From: Lachnospiraceae bacterium | GTDB taxonomy: Bacteria > Bacillota > Clostridia > Lachnospirales > Lachnospiraceae | Length of the DNA stretch: 6,014 nucleotides | Direction: 5' to 3' | Assembly: GCA_019420465.1 (NCBI GenBank) | Contig: JAHZHB010000137.1 | Location: 2,336 to 8,349, forward strand | Shown here: positions 1 through 5,909 of the stretch, one piece after another | Position numbering within the stretch: position 1 is the stretch's first letter | Layout of the letters: the number at the start of each line of letters is the position of its first letter | The notes under the pieces: generated by a model | What the model saw: only the letters and a program-made list of their open reading frames with translations | Told to the model about the DNA's origin: nothing | Databases searched by the model: none | Position numbers and translations under genes: made by a program

Positions 1-1
1 T

Positions 2-175
2 ATTATCGGCAGGCAGGGAGCCATGCTCAAAAAGATCGGTTCCAATGCCCGCTATGAGATTGAGCAGATGATGGAACAGAAAGTCAATCTGAAGCTGTGG
101 GTCAAGGTCCGTAAAGACTGGCGCGACAGTGATGTACAGATGAAGAATTTCGGCTACAATAAGAAGGATATCTGA
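2..175 (+). CDS. era: GTPase Era, C-terminal end (partial)
   Basis: This is the last 57 residues of Era, a GTPase that binds 16S rRNA near its 3' end and helps mature the 30S ribosomal subunit in the cytoplasm. The GTPase domain lies outside the window; only the end of the C-terminal KH RNA-binding domain is seen. It opens with IIGRQGAMLKKIG, which contains the GxxG loop (GRQG) typical of KH domains. It ends with the family's usual tail, including LWVKVRKDWR and a final NFGYNKKDI. The reading frame enters from the left edge, so the start is not visible. The stop is 7 bases before recO, and era-recO adjacency is common in Firmicutes, which supports both calls and suggests one transcript. The identification is firm from the tail alone. 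Confidence 0.95.
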   Translation: MIGRQGAMLKKIGSNARYEIEQMMEQKVNLKLWVKVRKDWRDSDVQMKNFGYNKKDI

Positions 176-182
176 GAAAACT

Positions 183-944
183 ATGAGTGAACCATTGACT
201 TTGACAGGAATTGTACTGGCTGCTGCAGCTTCGGCAGAATATGACAAGCGGCTGGTCATTCTGACCAGAGAACGTGGCAAGATCACAGCCTTTGCCCATG
301 GGGCAAGAAAAACGGGAAGTGCACTGATGGCGGCCTGCAATCCTTTTGTGTTCGGACAGTTTACCGTGTATGAAGGGCGAAGCGCCTATACGCTGACGCA
401 GGTCAGTGTGAAGCAGTATTTTACTGAACTGGCTGCTGAATTTCCCGGCGTGTATTATGGCTTTTATTTCCTGGATATCGCAGAATATTACGGGCGTGAG
501 GGAAAAGCGGAGAAAGATATGCTGAATCTTTTGTATCTCGCATTCAAAGCACTGTTAAATCCCCGGCTGGATGACCGTCTGGTGCGGCGGATCTTTGAGC
601 TTCGCGCACTGGTGATCAACGGAGAATATCCGGATGTTTTTTCCTGTGTCCGTTGCGGCAGCAGTGAAGATCTGGTGGTATACAATGCCAGAGAGGGTGG
701 TCTCCTCTGCGCAGGCTGTGTAACTGCGGCAGGCATACCAAAGGACAGTGCAGGTATCCGTATCAGCCCGTCCTGTGTGTATACGCTGCAGTATATCGTG
801 TCGGTCCCTATGCCAAAGCTGTTTACCTTTACAGTGGAGGAAGATGTGTTAAGAGAGCTGGAAATGGTCTTGAACCGGCACATGGATCTGTATATCGACA
901 GACGTCTGAAAAGCAAAGAAATACTGGAAACTTTGTTGCATTGA
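183..944 (+). CDS. recO: DNA repair protein RecO
   Basis: RecO acts in the RecF (RecFOR/RecOR) pathway of homologous recombination. It binds single-stranded DNA and SSB and helps load RecA at gaps. The 253-residue product has the usual family length. Residues 1-80 fit the N-terminal OB-fold, with the typical LTGIVL opening and the RGKITAFAHGARK segment. The rest is the helical C-terminal domain with a four-cysteine zinc site: C155 and C158 (CVRCG), then C176 and C179 (CAGC), as seen in many Gram-positive RecO proteins. The ATG at 183 is 7 bases after the era stop. The ribosome site is weak: AAGGA at 164-168 inside era is somewhat far, so translation may be partly coupled to era. No internal terminator or separate promoter is seen before it. 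A promoter for the next gene overlaps its last codons. Confidence 0.96.
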   Translation: MSEPLTLTGIVLAAAASAEYDKRLVILTRERGKITAFAHGARKTGSALMAACNPFVFGQFTVYEGRSAYTLTQVSVKQYFTELAAEFPGVYYGFYFLDIAEYYGREGKAEKDMLNLLYLAFKALLNPRLDDRLVRRIFELRALVINGEYPDVFSCVRCGSSEDLVVYNAREGGLLCAGCVTAAGIPKDSAGIRISPSCVYTLQYIVSVPMPKLFTFTVEEDVLRELEMVLNRHMDLYIDRRLKSKEILETLLH

Positions 945-964
945 CTGCCATTTAAGGGTATAAT
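936..964 (+). promoter_or_regulatory. Sigma-A-type promoter for the lipoprotein-glyS unit
   Basis: A perfect -10 box TATAAT sits at 959-964. The best-spaced -35 candidate is TTGCAT at 936-941 (17-base spacer, only the TTG matching). A better-matching TTGACT at 941-946 would leave a 12-base spacer, which is too short. Transcription would start near 971 and give a leader of about 20 bases. The element overlaps the last codons and stop of recO, so the next genes can be expressed independently of era-recO. This is inference from motif match only. Confidence 0.55.
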
Positions 965-978
965 AGCAAAGATTAAGC

Positions 979-984
979 AAGGAG
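979..984 (+). promoter_or_regulatory. Shine-Dalgarno that selects the lipoprotein start
   Basis: AAGGAG lies 8 bases before the ATG at 993 but only 2 bases before the in-frame ATG at 987. Normal spacing therefore favours 993, shortening the protein by two residues and leaving a cleaner MRCLKR signal-peptide start. Confidence 0.75.
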
Positions 985-992
985 TAATGCCA

Positions 993-1583
993 ATGAGATG
1001 CCTGAAAAGAGCTGTACTGCCCATACTCCTTATATCCACTGTGCTGTCCGGCTGTGGCGCATCTGCCGATTACAGCTCACTTCGCTTAAACAGCAAGGGT
1101 GGACTGACACAGACTATCGTGGAGGACTGGGATCAGGAGCAGTACGACAAAAATGAATTAGAGACACAGATCACATCGGATATCGCTGCCTATGGTTCAG
1201 CTGTTCAGCTGGACAGTATAAAAACGGGAGAGTCTACGATCATTGTCAAACTGACATATGAAGATGTGGATACCTATACCGCATACAACAATGTACCACT
1301 GTTTGAAGGCAGTATTTCGGCCTGTCAGGCAGCGGGATATCTTCTGGAAGGTGAATTTAAGGATCCGGAAGGAGAGACGATGGACCGTACGGAGGTTCTG
1401 AATCTGGGAGATGGATGCACGGTACTGGTATTCCAGGAGCCTGTGGAAGTGACTGTACCCGGCAGGATCATCAGCTACAGCAGTTCGCTTGAGCTGACCG
1501 GAAAAAAGACAGTAAAAGCGGTGCAGGATGAAGGTTCTGAAGAAGTACTCTTAGCCGCACCGGTATATGTGATTTACAAGTAA
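993..1583 (+). CDS. Putative secreted lipoprotein, function unknown
   Basis: This 196-residue product is probably exported and anchored to the outer face of the cytoplasmic membrane. It starts MRCLKR (positive n-region), followed by a hydrophobic stretch AVLPILLISTV and a lipobox LSGC, with the lipidated cysteine at residue 21. The mature part, about 176 residues, is acidic and polar, rich in D, E, T, S and Y, with alternating stretches that suggest mostly beta structure near the end (for example VEVTVPGRIISYSSS). I see no transmembrane segment after the signal peptide and no catalytic motif. I do not recognise a family. It has its own likely promoter in the end of recO and is followed 43 bases later by glyS in the same direction, so the two may be cotranscribed. 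No link to glycyl-tRNA synthesis is evident. An in-frame ATG at 987 is an alternative start. Confidence 0.85.
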   Translation: MRCLKRAVLPILLISTVLSGCGASADYSSLRLNSKGGLTQTIVEDWDQEQYDKNELETQITSDIAAYGSAVQLDSIKTGESTIIVKLTYEDVDTYTAYNNVPLFEGSISACQAAGYLLEGEFKDPEGETMDRTEVLNLGDGCTVLVFQEPVEVTVPGRIISYSSSLELTGKKTVKAVQDEGSEEVLLAAPVYVIYK

Positions 1584-1587
1584 GCCA

Positions 1588-1603
1588 TACAGTGAAAACT
1601 GTA
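1588..1603 (+). repeat. Small perfect inverted repeat upstream of glyS
   Basis: TACAGT and ACTGTA flank a GAAA loop, giving a 6-base-pair hairpin with a GNRA-type tetraloop in the 43-base gap between the lipoprotein gene and glyS. No T-run follows, so it is not a terminator. It could be a transcript-processing or stabilising hairpin, a small operator, or chance. Confidence 0.45.
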
Positions 1604-1626
1604 CAAATATAAAGGAGAGAAATATT

Positions 1627-3021
1627 ATGGAAAAGACAATGGACAAAATCGTTGCCCTCGCAAAATCCAGAGGATTTGTATATCCGGGCTCCGAGATCTA
1701 TGGCGGTCTGGCCAACACATGGGATTATGGTAACCTGGGTGTCGAGCTGAAAAACAACGTAAAAAAAGCCTGGTGGAAAAAATTTGTACAGGCGAATCCG
1801 TACAATGTCGGTGTGGACTGTGCAATTCTGATGAATCCGCAGACATGGGTGGCTTCCGGTCATCTGGGCGGCTTTTCCGATCCGCTGATGGACTGTAAAG
1901 AGTGCCATGAGCGTTTTCGTGCAGACAAGCTGATCGAAGATTTCTGTGAAGAAAAAGACATCAAGCTGGAAGGCAGTGTTGATGCCTGGTCTCAGGAAGA
2001 AATGATGTCCTTTATCGAGGAACATCAGATTCCGTGTCCGACATGTGGAAAACATAATTTCACAGATATCCGTCAGTTCAACCTGATGTTCAAGACATTC
2101 CAGGGTGTTACCGAGGATGCCAAGAATACCGTATATCTTCGTCCGGAGACAGCACAGGGCATTTTTGTAAACTTTAAAAATGTACAGCGTACATCCCGCA
2201 AGAAACTGCCGTTTGGTATCGGCCAGATCGGTAAGTCCTTCCGTAATGAGATCACACCGGGTAACTTCACATTCCGTACCCGTGAGTTTGAGCAGATGGA
2301 GCTCGAATTTTTCTGTAAACCGGGCACAGATCTGGAGTGGTTCGCCTACTGGAAATCTTTCTGCCTGAATTGGTTAAAGAGTCTTGGCTTAAAGGACGAA
2401 GAAGTCCGCGCCAGAGACCATTCTCCGGAAGAGCTTTGCTTCTACAGTAAAGCAACGACCGATGTGGAATTTCTGTTCCCGTTTGGCTGGGGCGAGCTGT
2501 GGGGTATCGCAGACCGTACAGATTACGATCTGAGCCAGCATCAGGAAGTATCCAAGCAGGATCTGACCTATTTTGATGATGCAACAGGTGAAAAATATAT
2601 TCCGTATGTTATCGAGCCGTCCTTAGGTGCTGACCGTATGGTTCTGGCTTTCCTGTGCAGTGCTTATGATGAGGAAGTACTGGATGCAGAGAAAAATGAC
2701 GTGCGTACCGTACTGCATTTCCATCCGGCACTGGCACCGGTTAAGATCGGTGTGCTGCCGCTGTCCAAGAAGCTGAATGAAGGTGCTGAGAAAGTCTATG
2801 CTATGCTTGCCGAAGAGTACAACTGTGAGTTTGATGACCGTGGTGCGATCGGTAAACGTTACAGAAGACAGGATGAGATCGGTACGCCGTTCTGTGTAAC
2901 CTATGACTTTGATTCCGAAGAAGACGGCGCTGTTACAGTTCGTGACCGTGATACGATGGAGCAGGAGCGTGTAAAGATCGAAGATCTGCCGGCTTATTTC
3001 GCTGAGAAATTCAGATGGTAA
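1627..3021 (+). CDS. glyS: Glycyl-tRNA synthetase, single-chain dimeric type
   Basis: This class II enzyme charges tRNA-Gly with glycine using ATP in the cytoplasm. At 464 residues it is the single-polypeptide (alpha2, archaeal/eukaryotic-like) type, not the separate alpha and beta chains (glyQ/glyS) found in many bacteria. Family landmarks are GFVYPGSEIYGGLANTWDYG at residues 16-35 and the segment at about 172-227, where RPETAQGIFVNFKN leads into motif 2 with FRNEITPGNFTFRTREFEQ. Motif 3 is at 330-341 (EPSLGADRMVLA). The C-terminal anticodon-binding domain runs from about 367 to 455, including KIGVLPLSKK and the GKRYRRQDEIGTPFCVT stretch. Cysteine pairs at 90/93 and 137/140 could form a zinc site. 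The start is set by AGGAG at 1613-1617, 9 bases before ATG. No T-box leader fits in the 43-base gap. A strong terminator follows 29 bases after the stop. Confidence 0.97.
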   Translation: MEKTMDKIVALAKSRGFVYPGSEIYGGLANTWDYGNLGVELKNNVKKAWWKKFVQANPYNVGVDCAILMNPQTWVASGHLGGFSDPLMDCKECHERFRADKLIEDFCEEKDIKLEGSVDAWSQEEMMSFIEEHQIPCPTCGKHNFTDIRQFNLMFKTFQGVTEDAKNTVYLRPETAQGIFVNFKNVQRTSRKKLPFGIGQIGKSFRNEITPGNFTFRTREFEQMELEFFCKPGTDLEWFAYWKSFCLNWLKSLGLKDEEVRARDHSPEELCFYSKATTDVEFLFPFGWGELWGIADRTDYDLSQHQEVSKQDLTYFDDATGEKYIPYVIEPSLGADRMVLAFLCSAYDEEVLDAEKNDVRTVLHFHPALAPVKIGVLPLSKKLNEGAEKVYAMLAEEYNCEFDDRGAIGKRYRRQDEIGTPFCVTYDFDSEEDGAVTVRDRDTMEQERVKIEDLPAYFAEKFRW

Positions 3022-3050
3022 TTAAATAAAGACTGCCACAGTGCAGTATC

Positions 3051-3093
3051 AATCCCTTTCAGACAGGCTGAACACTTGTCTGAGAGGGATTTT
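3051..3093 (+). terminator. Rho-independent terminator after glyS
   Basis: A 15-base-pair stem pairs 3051-3065 (AATCCCTTTCAGACA) with 3077-3091 (TGTCTGAGAGGGATT), with one G-U wobble. It can extend inward by a G-U and a G-C pair, leaving a loop of about 7 bases. The right arm runs into TTTT at 3090-3093 and further T-rich sequence. It closes the lipoprotein-glyS unit. Confidence 0.9.
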
Positions 3094-3187
3094 CTGTATT
3101 ATGAAACAGAAGACATTTCCTGCAGTATATGTATTTCTGCGGTCTTAAAAAAAGATGAAAAAAATAGAAATATTATTAGCGATTCCA

Positions 3188-3216
3188 TTGACCGTACTGT
3201 ATTTCCATGCTATAAT
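3188..3216 (+). promoter_or_regulatory. Near-consensus sigma-A promoter
   Basis: TTGACC at 3188-3193 (five of six) and TATAAT at 3211-3216 (six of six) are separated by exactly 17 bases. An A-rich stretch lies upstream (about 3147-3170), which could act as an UP-like element. Transcription would begin near 3223. It lies after the glyS terminator, so the next gene is an independent unit. The rest of 3094-3187 holds only minor inverted repeats (TTCTGT 3092-3097 with ACAGAA 3106-3111). Confidence 0.85.
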
Positions 3217-3288
3217 AAAATTCATTTCACATATATTGCCCAAAAGTGAGAATGGCAGATCAAAATAAGGAACATGATTCCGAATCCC

Positions 3289-3296
3289 AGAAAGGA
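3289..3296 (+). promoter_or_regulatory. Strong Shine-Dalgarno favouring the start at 3306
   Basis: AGAAAGGA is an eight-base match to the Shine-Dalgarno consensus and sits 9 bases before the in-frame ATG at 3306. The upstream candidates, ATG at 3252 and GTG at 3246, have no comparable site in front of them. Confidence 0.65.
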
Positions 3297-3305
3297 CAAT
3301 TTCAT

Positions 3306-4295
3306 ATGGCTTCTAAAGAAAAAGTTTCTGCTGCGCCGGAAACAAAACATGTGCACACAGATAAAGAGGAGAAGTACCCTGGCATGGTTCATCTTCGTGT
3401 GCCTGAAAATATGGATATCTCCAAAGCAAAAGCGTGGCAGGAGGATATCTACAGATTGCGACTGGAACGCATACCGCAGAACATGCCGTTAACAGAGCTG
3501 ACACAGAAAAAAGCAGAGACAAAGCCCGGTATCTGCGATATTCTGGTCCCGGGATCGCTGACGCTTAGTGCGCTTCACCATACGATTCAGTCGATGTTTG
3601 GTGTAAAAGATGAGCTATCGCATTATTATTCGCTGCCGCAGCAGGTATGGGAAAAGCTGACCAAAAACGATCCGGCCAAATGGCAGAGTCTGGTAGGTGT
3701 ACTGTTTCAGTCACCTGTCCAAAAGAAGGATGACATACGTTGGAGGAGGATGCCGGAAACAGCGGCTATTTGCAGAGTGAGTGAAGATGCAGGTCCCTAT
3801 ATGGCCACTGCACACAGGGAGAGTCTGTGGCAATGCTGTATGGATATGCAGGAGGTTGGGCAGTATATGCCTTTGAAAGATATGTCGCTGGAAGAAGTAC
3901 AGGGAGCACTTCACACACCGATTGATCATCTTCTCGAACGTCTTCCCATCGACCATCTGCTGGCTTTTCATGACAGAGACTGTCAGGATGTACTGGCTGA
4001 AGGGGAGAAGTGCTTTGACACCTACGAAGAGTTTATGCATGACGATCTGCAGGAGGATATCGAAGAGCTGCTGTTTTGGGGACAGGATGAGCCGGATCGC
4101 CAGCCGTCCGTAGATTCGCCGACAGATACACTGTACTATACCAGTCAGGGTGCAGAGTGTCTGCAAATCAAGATCACAGGGAGCAGGGATGCCGCGGATC
4201 TGGTAGAACAGGGTATTCTTACGGAAGATGCACTGGATAAGGCAGTGCAGAAGCTGTTTATGGAATACCGTCCGGTGTGTATCGCTTTACGATAG
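3306..4295 (+). CDS. Uncharacterised protein, weakly like pRiA4b ORF-3 family
   Basis: This 329-residue product is probably a soluble cytoplasmic protein; no signal peptide or membrane segment is seen. The first 26 residues are charged and look disordered. Residues 49-108 hold a pattern I associate with the pRiA4b ORF-3-like (IS1096 passenger TnpR-like) fold: YRLRLERIP, then DILVPGSLTLSALHHTIQSM followed by FGVKDELSHYY, resembling the family's strand plus 'TL..LH..IQ..FGW..H' helix. The fit is partial: the usual tryptophan after FG is replaced by valine. The middle (185-262) is acidic and helical, with a repeated PIDHLL at 205-210 and 214-219. The end, near RPVCIALR, stops about where related proteins as I remember them would continue. 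No catalytic residues are identifiable, and the family's function is poorly known. The start at 3306 follows the ribosome site; 3252 would add 18 residues. It has its own strong promoter and no clear terminator. Confidence 0.8.
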   Translation: MASKEKVSAAPETKHVHTDKEEKYPGMVHLRVPENMDISKAKAWQEDIYRLRLERIPQNMPLTELTQKKAETKPGICDILVPGSLTLSALHHTIQSMFGVKDELSHYYSLPQQVWEKLTKNDPAKWQSLVGVLFQSPVQKKDDIRWRRMPETAAICRVSEDAGPYMATAHRESLWQCCMDMQEVGQYMPLKDMSLEEVQGALHTPIDHLLERLPIDHLLAFHDRDCQDVLAEGEKCFDTYEEFMHDDLQEDIEELLFWGQDEPDRQPSVDSPTDTLYYTSQGAECLQIKITGSRDAADLVEQGILTEDALDKAVQKLFMEYRPVCIALR

Positions 4296-4331
4296 GCTGT
4301 TAAAAAGTTTATCCCTCTGCTTTACATTTGG

Positions 4332-4360
4332 TGGATTTGTGTGTAGAATGACCATATAAT
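4332..4360 (+). promoter_or_regulatory. Putative promoter for metY
   Basis: TATAAT at 4355-4360 is a perfect -10 box about 37 bases before the metY start. The -35 position at 17-base spacing reads TGGATT (4332-4337), a poor match, so the promoter may be weak or need an activator. No terminator is seen between the previous stop (4295) and this site, so readthrough from the upstream gene could also reach metY. Confidence 0.5.
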
Positions 4361-4379
4361 TCCTATATTTCCGTAGGAA
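4360..4379 (+). repeat. Inverted repeat, candidate operator for metY
   Basis: TTCCTA (4360-4365) and TAGGAA (4374-4379) form a perfect 6-base inverted repeat around 8 bases. It begins at the last base of the putative -10 box and covers the expected transcription start. This placement suits a repressor site. A short RNA hairpin next to the ribosome site (GGAGG 4383-4387) is the alternative. A second overlapping repeat, TTTCC/GGAAA (4368-4372 and 4376-4380), shares the right arm. The regulator is unknown. Confidence 0.4.
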
Positions 4380-4396
4380 AATGGAGGTTTAAGAAA

Positions 4397-5683
4397 ATGC
4401 AGGAATATTCAATCAATACCAGATGTGTACAGGCCGGCTATACACCGGGAAACGGAGAACCGCGCCAGATACCGATCTATCAGTCTACAACATACAAGTA
4501 TGACACCAGTGAAGATATGGGCAAGCTGTTTGACCTGGAAGCCGAAGGATACTTCTATTCCCGTCTGCAGAATCCGACGAACGATATGGTAGCAGCCAAG
4601 ATCGCCAGTCTTGAGGGTGGCACCGCAGCCATGCTGACATCTTCCGGACAGGCAGCCAATTTCTTTGCCCTGTTTAATATCTGTGAAGCCGGCAGCCATA
4701 TCGTTGCTTCGTCTTCCATCTATGGCGGCAGTTACAATCTGATCGCTGTTACCTTAAAAAAGATGGGGGTCGAGTCTACCTTTATTGATCCGGACTGTAC
4801 AGAAGAAGAGTTAAACGCTGCATTCCGTGAAAATACAACGGCATGTTTCGGTGAATCTATCGCGAATCCGGCACTGACCGTACTGGATGTAGAAAAGTTT
4901 GCAAAAGCTGCCCATGCGCATGGCGTACCGCTGATCGTGGACAATACGTTTCCGACACCCGTCAATGCACAGCCGTTTAAGTGGGGTGCCGATATCGTTA
5001 CACATTCCACCACAAAATATATGGACGGCCACGGTGCTGCACTTGGCGGTGCGATCGTAGACAGCGGAAACTTTGACTGGATGGCCCATAAAGAGAAGTT
5101 CCCGGGACTGTGTACACCGGATGAGTCCTATCACGGTATTATCTATGCGGAGAAGTTTGGTAAGGAAAAAGCCTTTATCACAAAATGTACATCCCAGCTG
5201 ATGCGAGACCTCGGCTGCATCCAGTCTCCGCAGAATGCCTTTATTCTGAATCTCGGACTGGAATCTCTGCATGTACGCATGCCGCGGCATGTGGAAAACG
5301 GCCAGGCTGTGGCAGAATTCCTGGAAAAACAGGAGCAGGTTGCCTATGTGAATTATCCGACACTGCCGTCAAATAAATATTATGAGCTGGCAAAGAAATA
5401 TCTGCCGCATGGCGGCTGTGGTGTGGTTTCCTTCGAATTAAAAGGAGGCAGACCGGCAGCAGAGAAATTTATGAAGCAGTTAAAACTTGCGGCTATCGAG
5501 ACACATGTGGCGGATGCCCGTACTTGCTGTCTGAATCCGGCAACATCCACACATCGCCAGATGAATGACGAGGAACTTAAAGCCGCCGGTGTACCGGCGG
5601 GCCTGATCCGCATTTCCTGTGGTCTGGAAGACAAAAACGATCTGATCGCAGATCTGAAACAGGCACTGGATGCGATCCGGTAA
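4397..5683 (+). CDS. metY: O-acetylhomoserine sulfhydrylase (aminocarboxypropyltransferase)
   Basis: This PLP-dependent enzyme of the Cys/Met metabolism (gamma family) joins sulfide to O-acetyl-L-homoserine to give homocysteine and acetate, supplying methionine synthesis in the cytoplasm; some members also act on O-acetylserine. The 428-residue length is typical of this branch and longer than cystathionine gamma-synthase or beta-lyase. Visible landmarks are YFYSRLQNPT (Y54 and R56, phosphate contacts from the partner subunit), SSGQAA at 82-87, the stacking tyrosine Y109, VDNTF with D182 (pyridine nitrogen), and HSTTKYMDGHG with K207 as the PLP lysine. R405 in LIRISCGLED is the likely substrate carboxylate binder. 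Residue 111 is glycine, where methionine gamma-lyases usually have cysteine, which argues against that activity. GGAGG at 4383-4387, 9 bases before ATG, supports the start. It is a single-gene unit with a terminator 29 bases after the stop. No SAM riboswitch is present upstream. Confidence 0.93.
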   Translation: MQEYSINTRCVQAGYTPGNGEPRQIPIYQSTTYKYDTSEDMGKLFDLEAEGYFYSRLQNPTNDMVAAKIASLEGGTAAMLTSSGQAANFFALFNICEAGSHIVASSSIYGGSYNLIAVTLKKMGVESTFIDPDCTEEELNAAFRENTTACFGESIANPALTVLDVEKFAKAAHAHGVPLIVDNTFPTPVNAQPFKWGADIVTHSTTKYMDGHGAALGGAIVDSGNFDWMAHKEKFPGLCTPDESYHGIIYAEKFGKEKAFITKCTSQLMRDLGCIQSPQNAFILNLGLESLHVRMPRHVENGQAVAEFLEKQEQVAYVNYPTLPSNKYYELAKKYLPHGGCGVVSFELKGGRPAAEKFMKQLKLAAIETHVADARTCCLNPATSTHRQMNDEELKAAGVPAGLIRISCGLEDKNDLIADLKQALDAIR

Positions 5684-5712
5684 GGCAGATACTGAATAAC
5701 GAAAAACAAAGG

Positions 5713-5763
5713 AGCTGATGAAAAACAGAGAAGTATTTATCTGTTTTCCATCAGCTTTATTAT
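5713..5763 (+). terminator. Rho-independent terminator after metY
   Basis: A 17-position stem pairs 5713-5729 with 5740-5756 (AGCTGATG on the left against CATCAGCT on the right). It has a single A-C mismatch (5721/5748) and a 10-base loop, and is followed by the T-rich run TTATTATAC. The stem is strong, but the tail is broken by A residues. Confidence 0.88.
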
Positions 5764-5769
5764 ACTATA

Positions 5770-5909
5770 TTAGCAGTACTTATAAGAAATTAGAAGTAAA
5801 AACTGACGATGAGTCAGACTTTTCGGCACGGAGTAACTGGTATTCTGAAAATACTTGTGCTAAGATAGACAGGTAGTTTACTAAATCCTGACGAAAGAGG
5901 AGAGAAGAA
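5770..5909 (+). other. Leader region before the purine permease, small hairpins
   Basis: About 145 bases separate the metY terminator from the permease start. CTGAC (5803-5807) and GTCAG (5813-5817) form a 5-base-pair hairpin. A second, two-part hairpin pairs GGCAC (5825-5829) with GTGCT (5857-5861) and, inside it, GTATT (5840-5844) with AATAC (5850-5854). A second CTGAC copy (5888-5892) lies just before the ribosome site and could compete for GTCAG. The promoter is unclear: TATACT (5761-5766), TATAAG (5781-5786) and TAAGAT preceded by TG (5858-5866) are candidates, none with a good -35. I do not recognise a known riboswitch here. Confidence 0.35.

Noticed and set aside
941..964. TTGACT as the -35 box of the lipoprotein promoter.
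   Set aside because: It is the better hexamer match but leaves only 12 bases to TATAAT, too short for sigma-A recognition; TTGCAT at 936-941 has proper spacing.
488..1039. Long reverse-strand open frame across recO.
   Set aside because: It is antisense to a clearly identified gene and its translation has low-complexity S/R-rich composition with no recognisable domain; the same holds for the other reverse frames over glyS and metY.
3110..3160. Hairpin (CC-GCAG with CTGCGG, about 3119-3142) followed by a run of A.
   Set aside because: A-runs after the hairpin do not make a + strand terminator, and on the reverse strand the T-run would precede the hairpin, so it fails in both directions.
4296..4396. 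SAM riboswitch before metY.
   Set aside because: With the -10 box at 4355-4360 the leader would be only about 30 bases, too short for a SAM-I aptamer, and no conserved aptamer sequence is seen further upstream.
4397..5683. Methionine gamma-lyase or cystathionine gamma-synthase as the product.
   Set aside because: The length (428 residues) and sequence style fit O-acetylhomoserine sulfhydrylase, and the position after Y109-G is glycine rather than the cysteine usual in methionine gamma-lyases.
5801..5820. CTGACGATGAG resembles the hammerhead core CUGAUGA and the 3' part of purine riboswitches.
   Set aside because: The core differs (C for U), the expected GAAA and flanking stems are not in place, and the purine aptamer's upstream loop sequence is missing.
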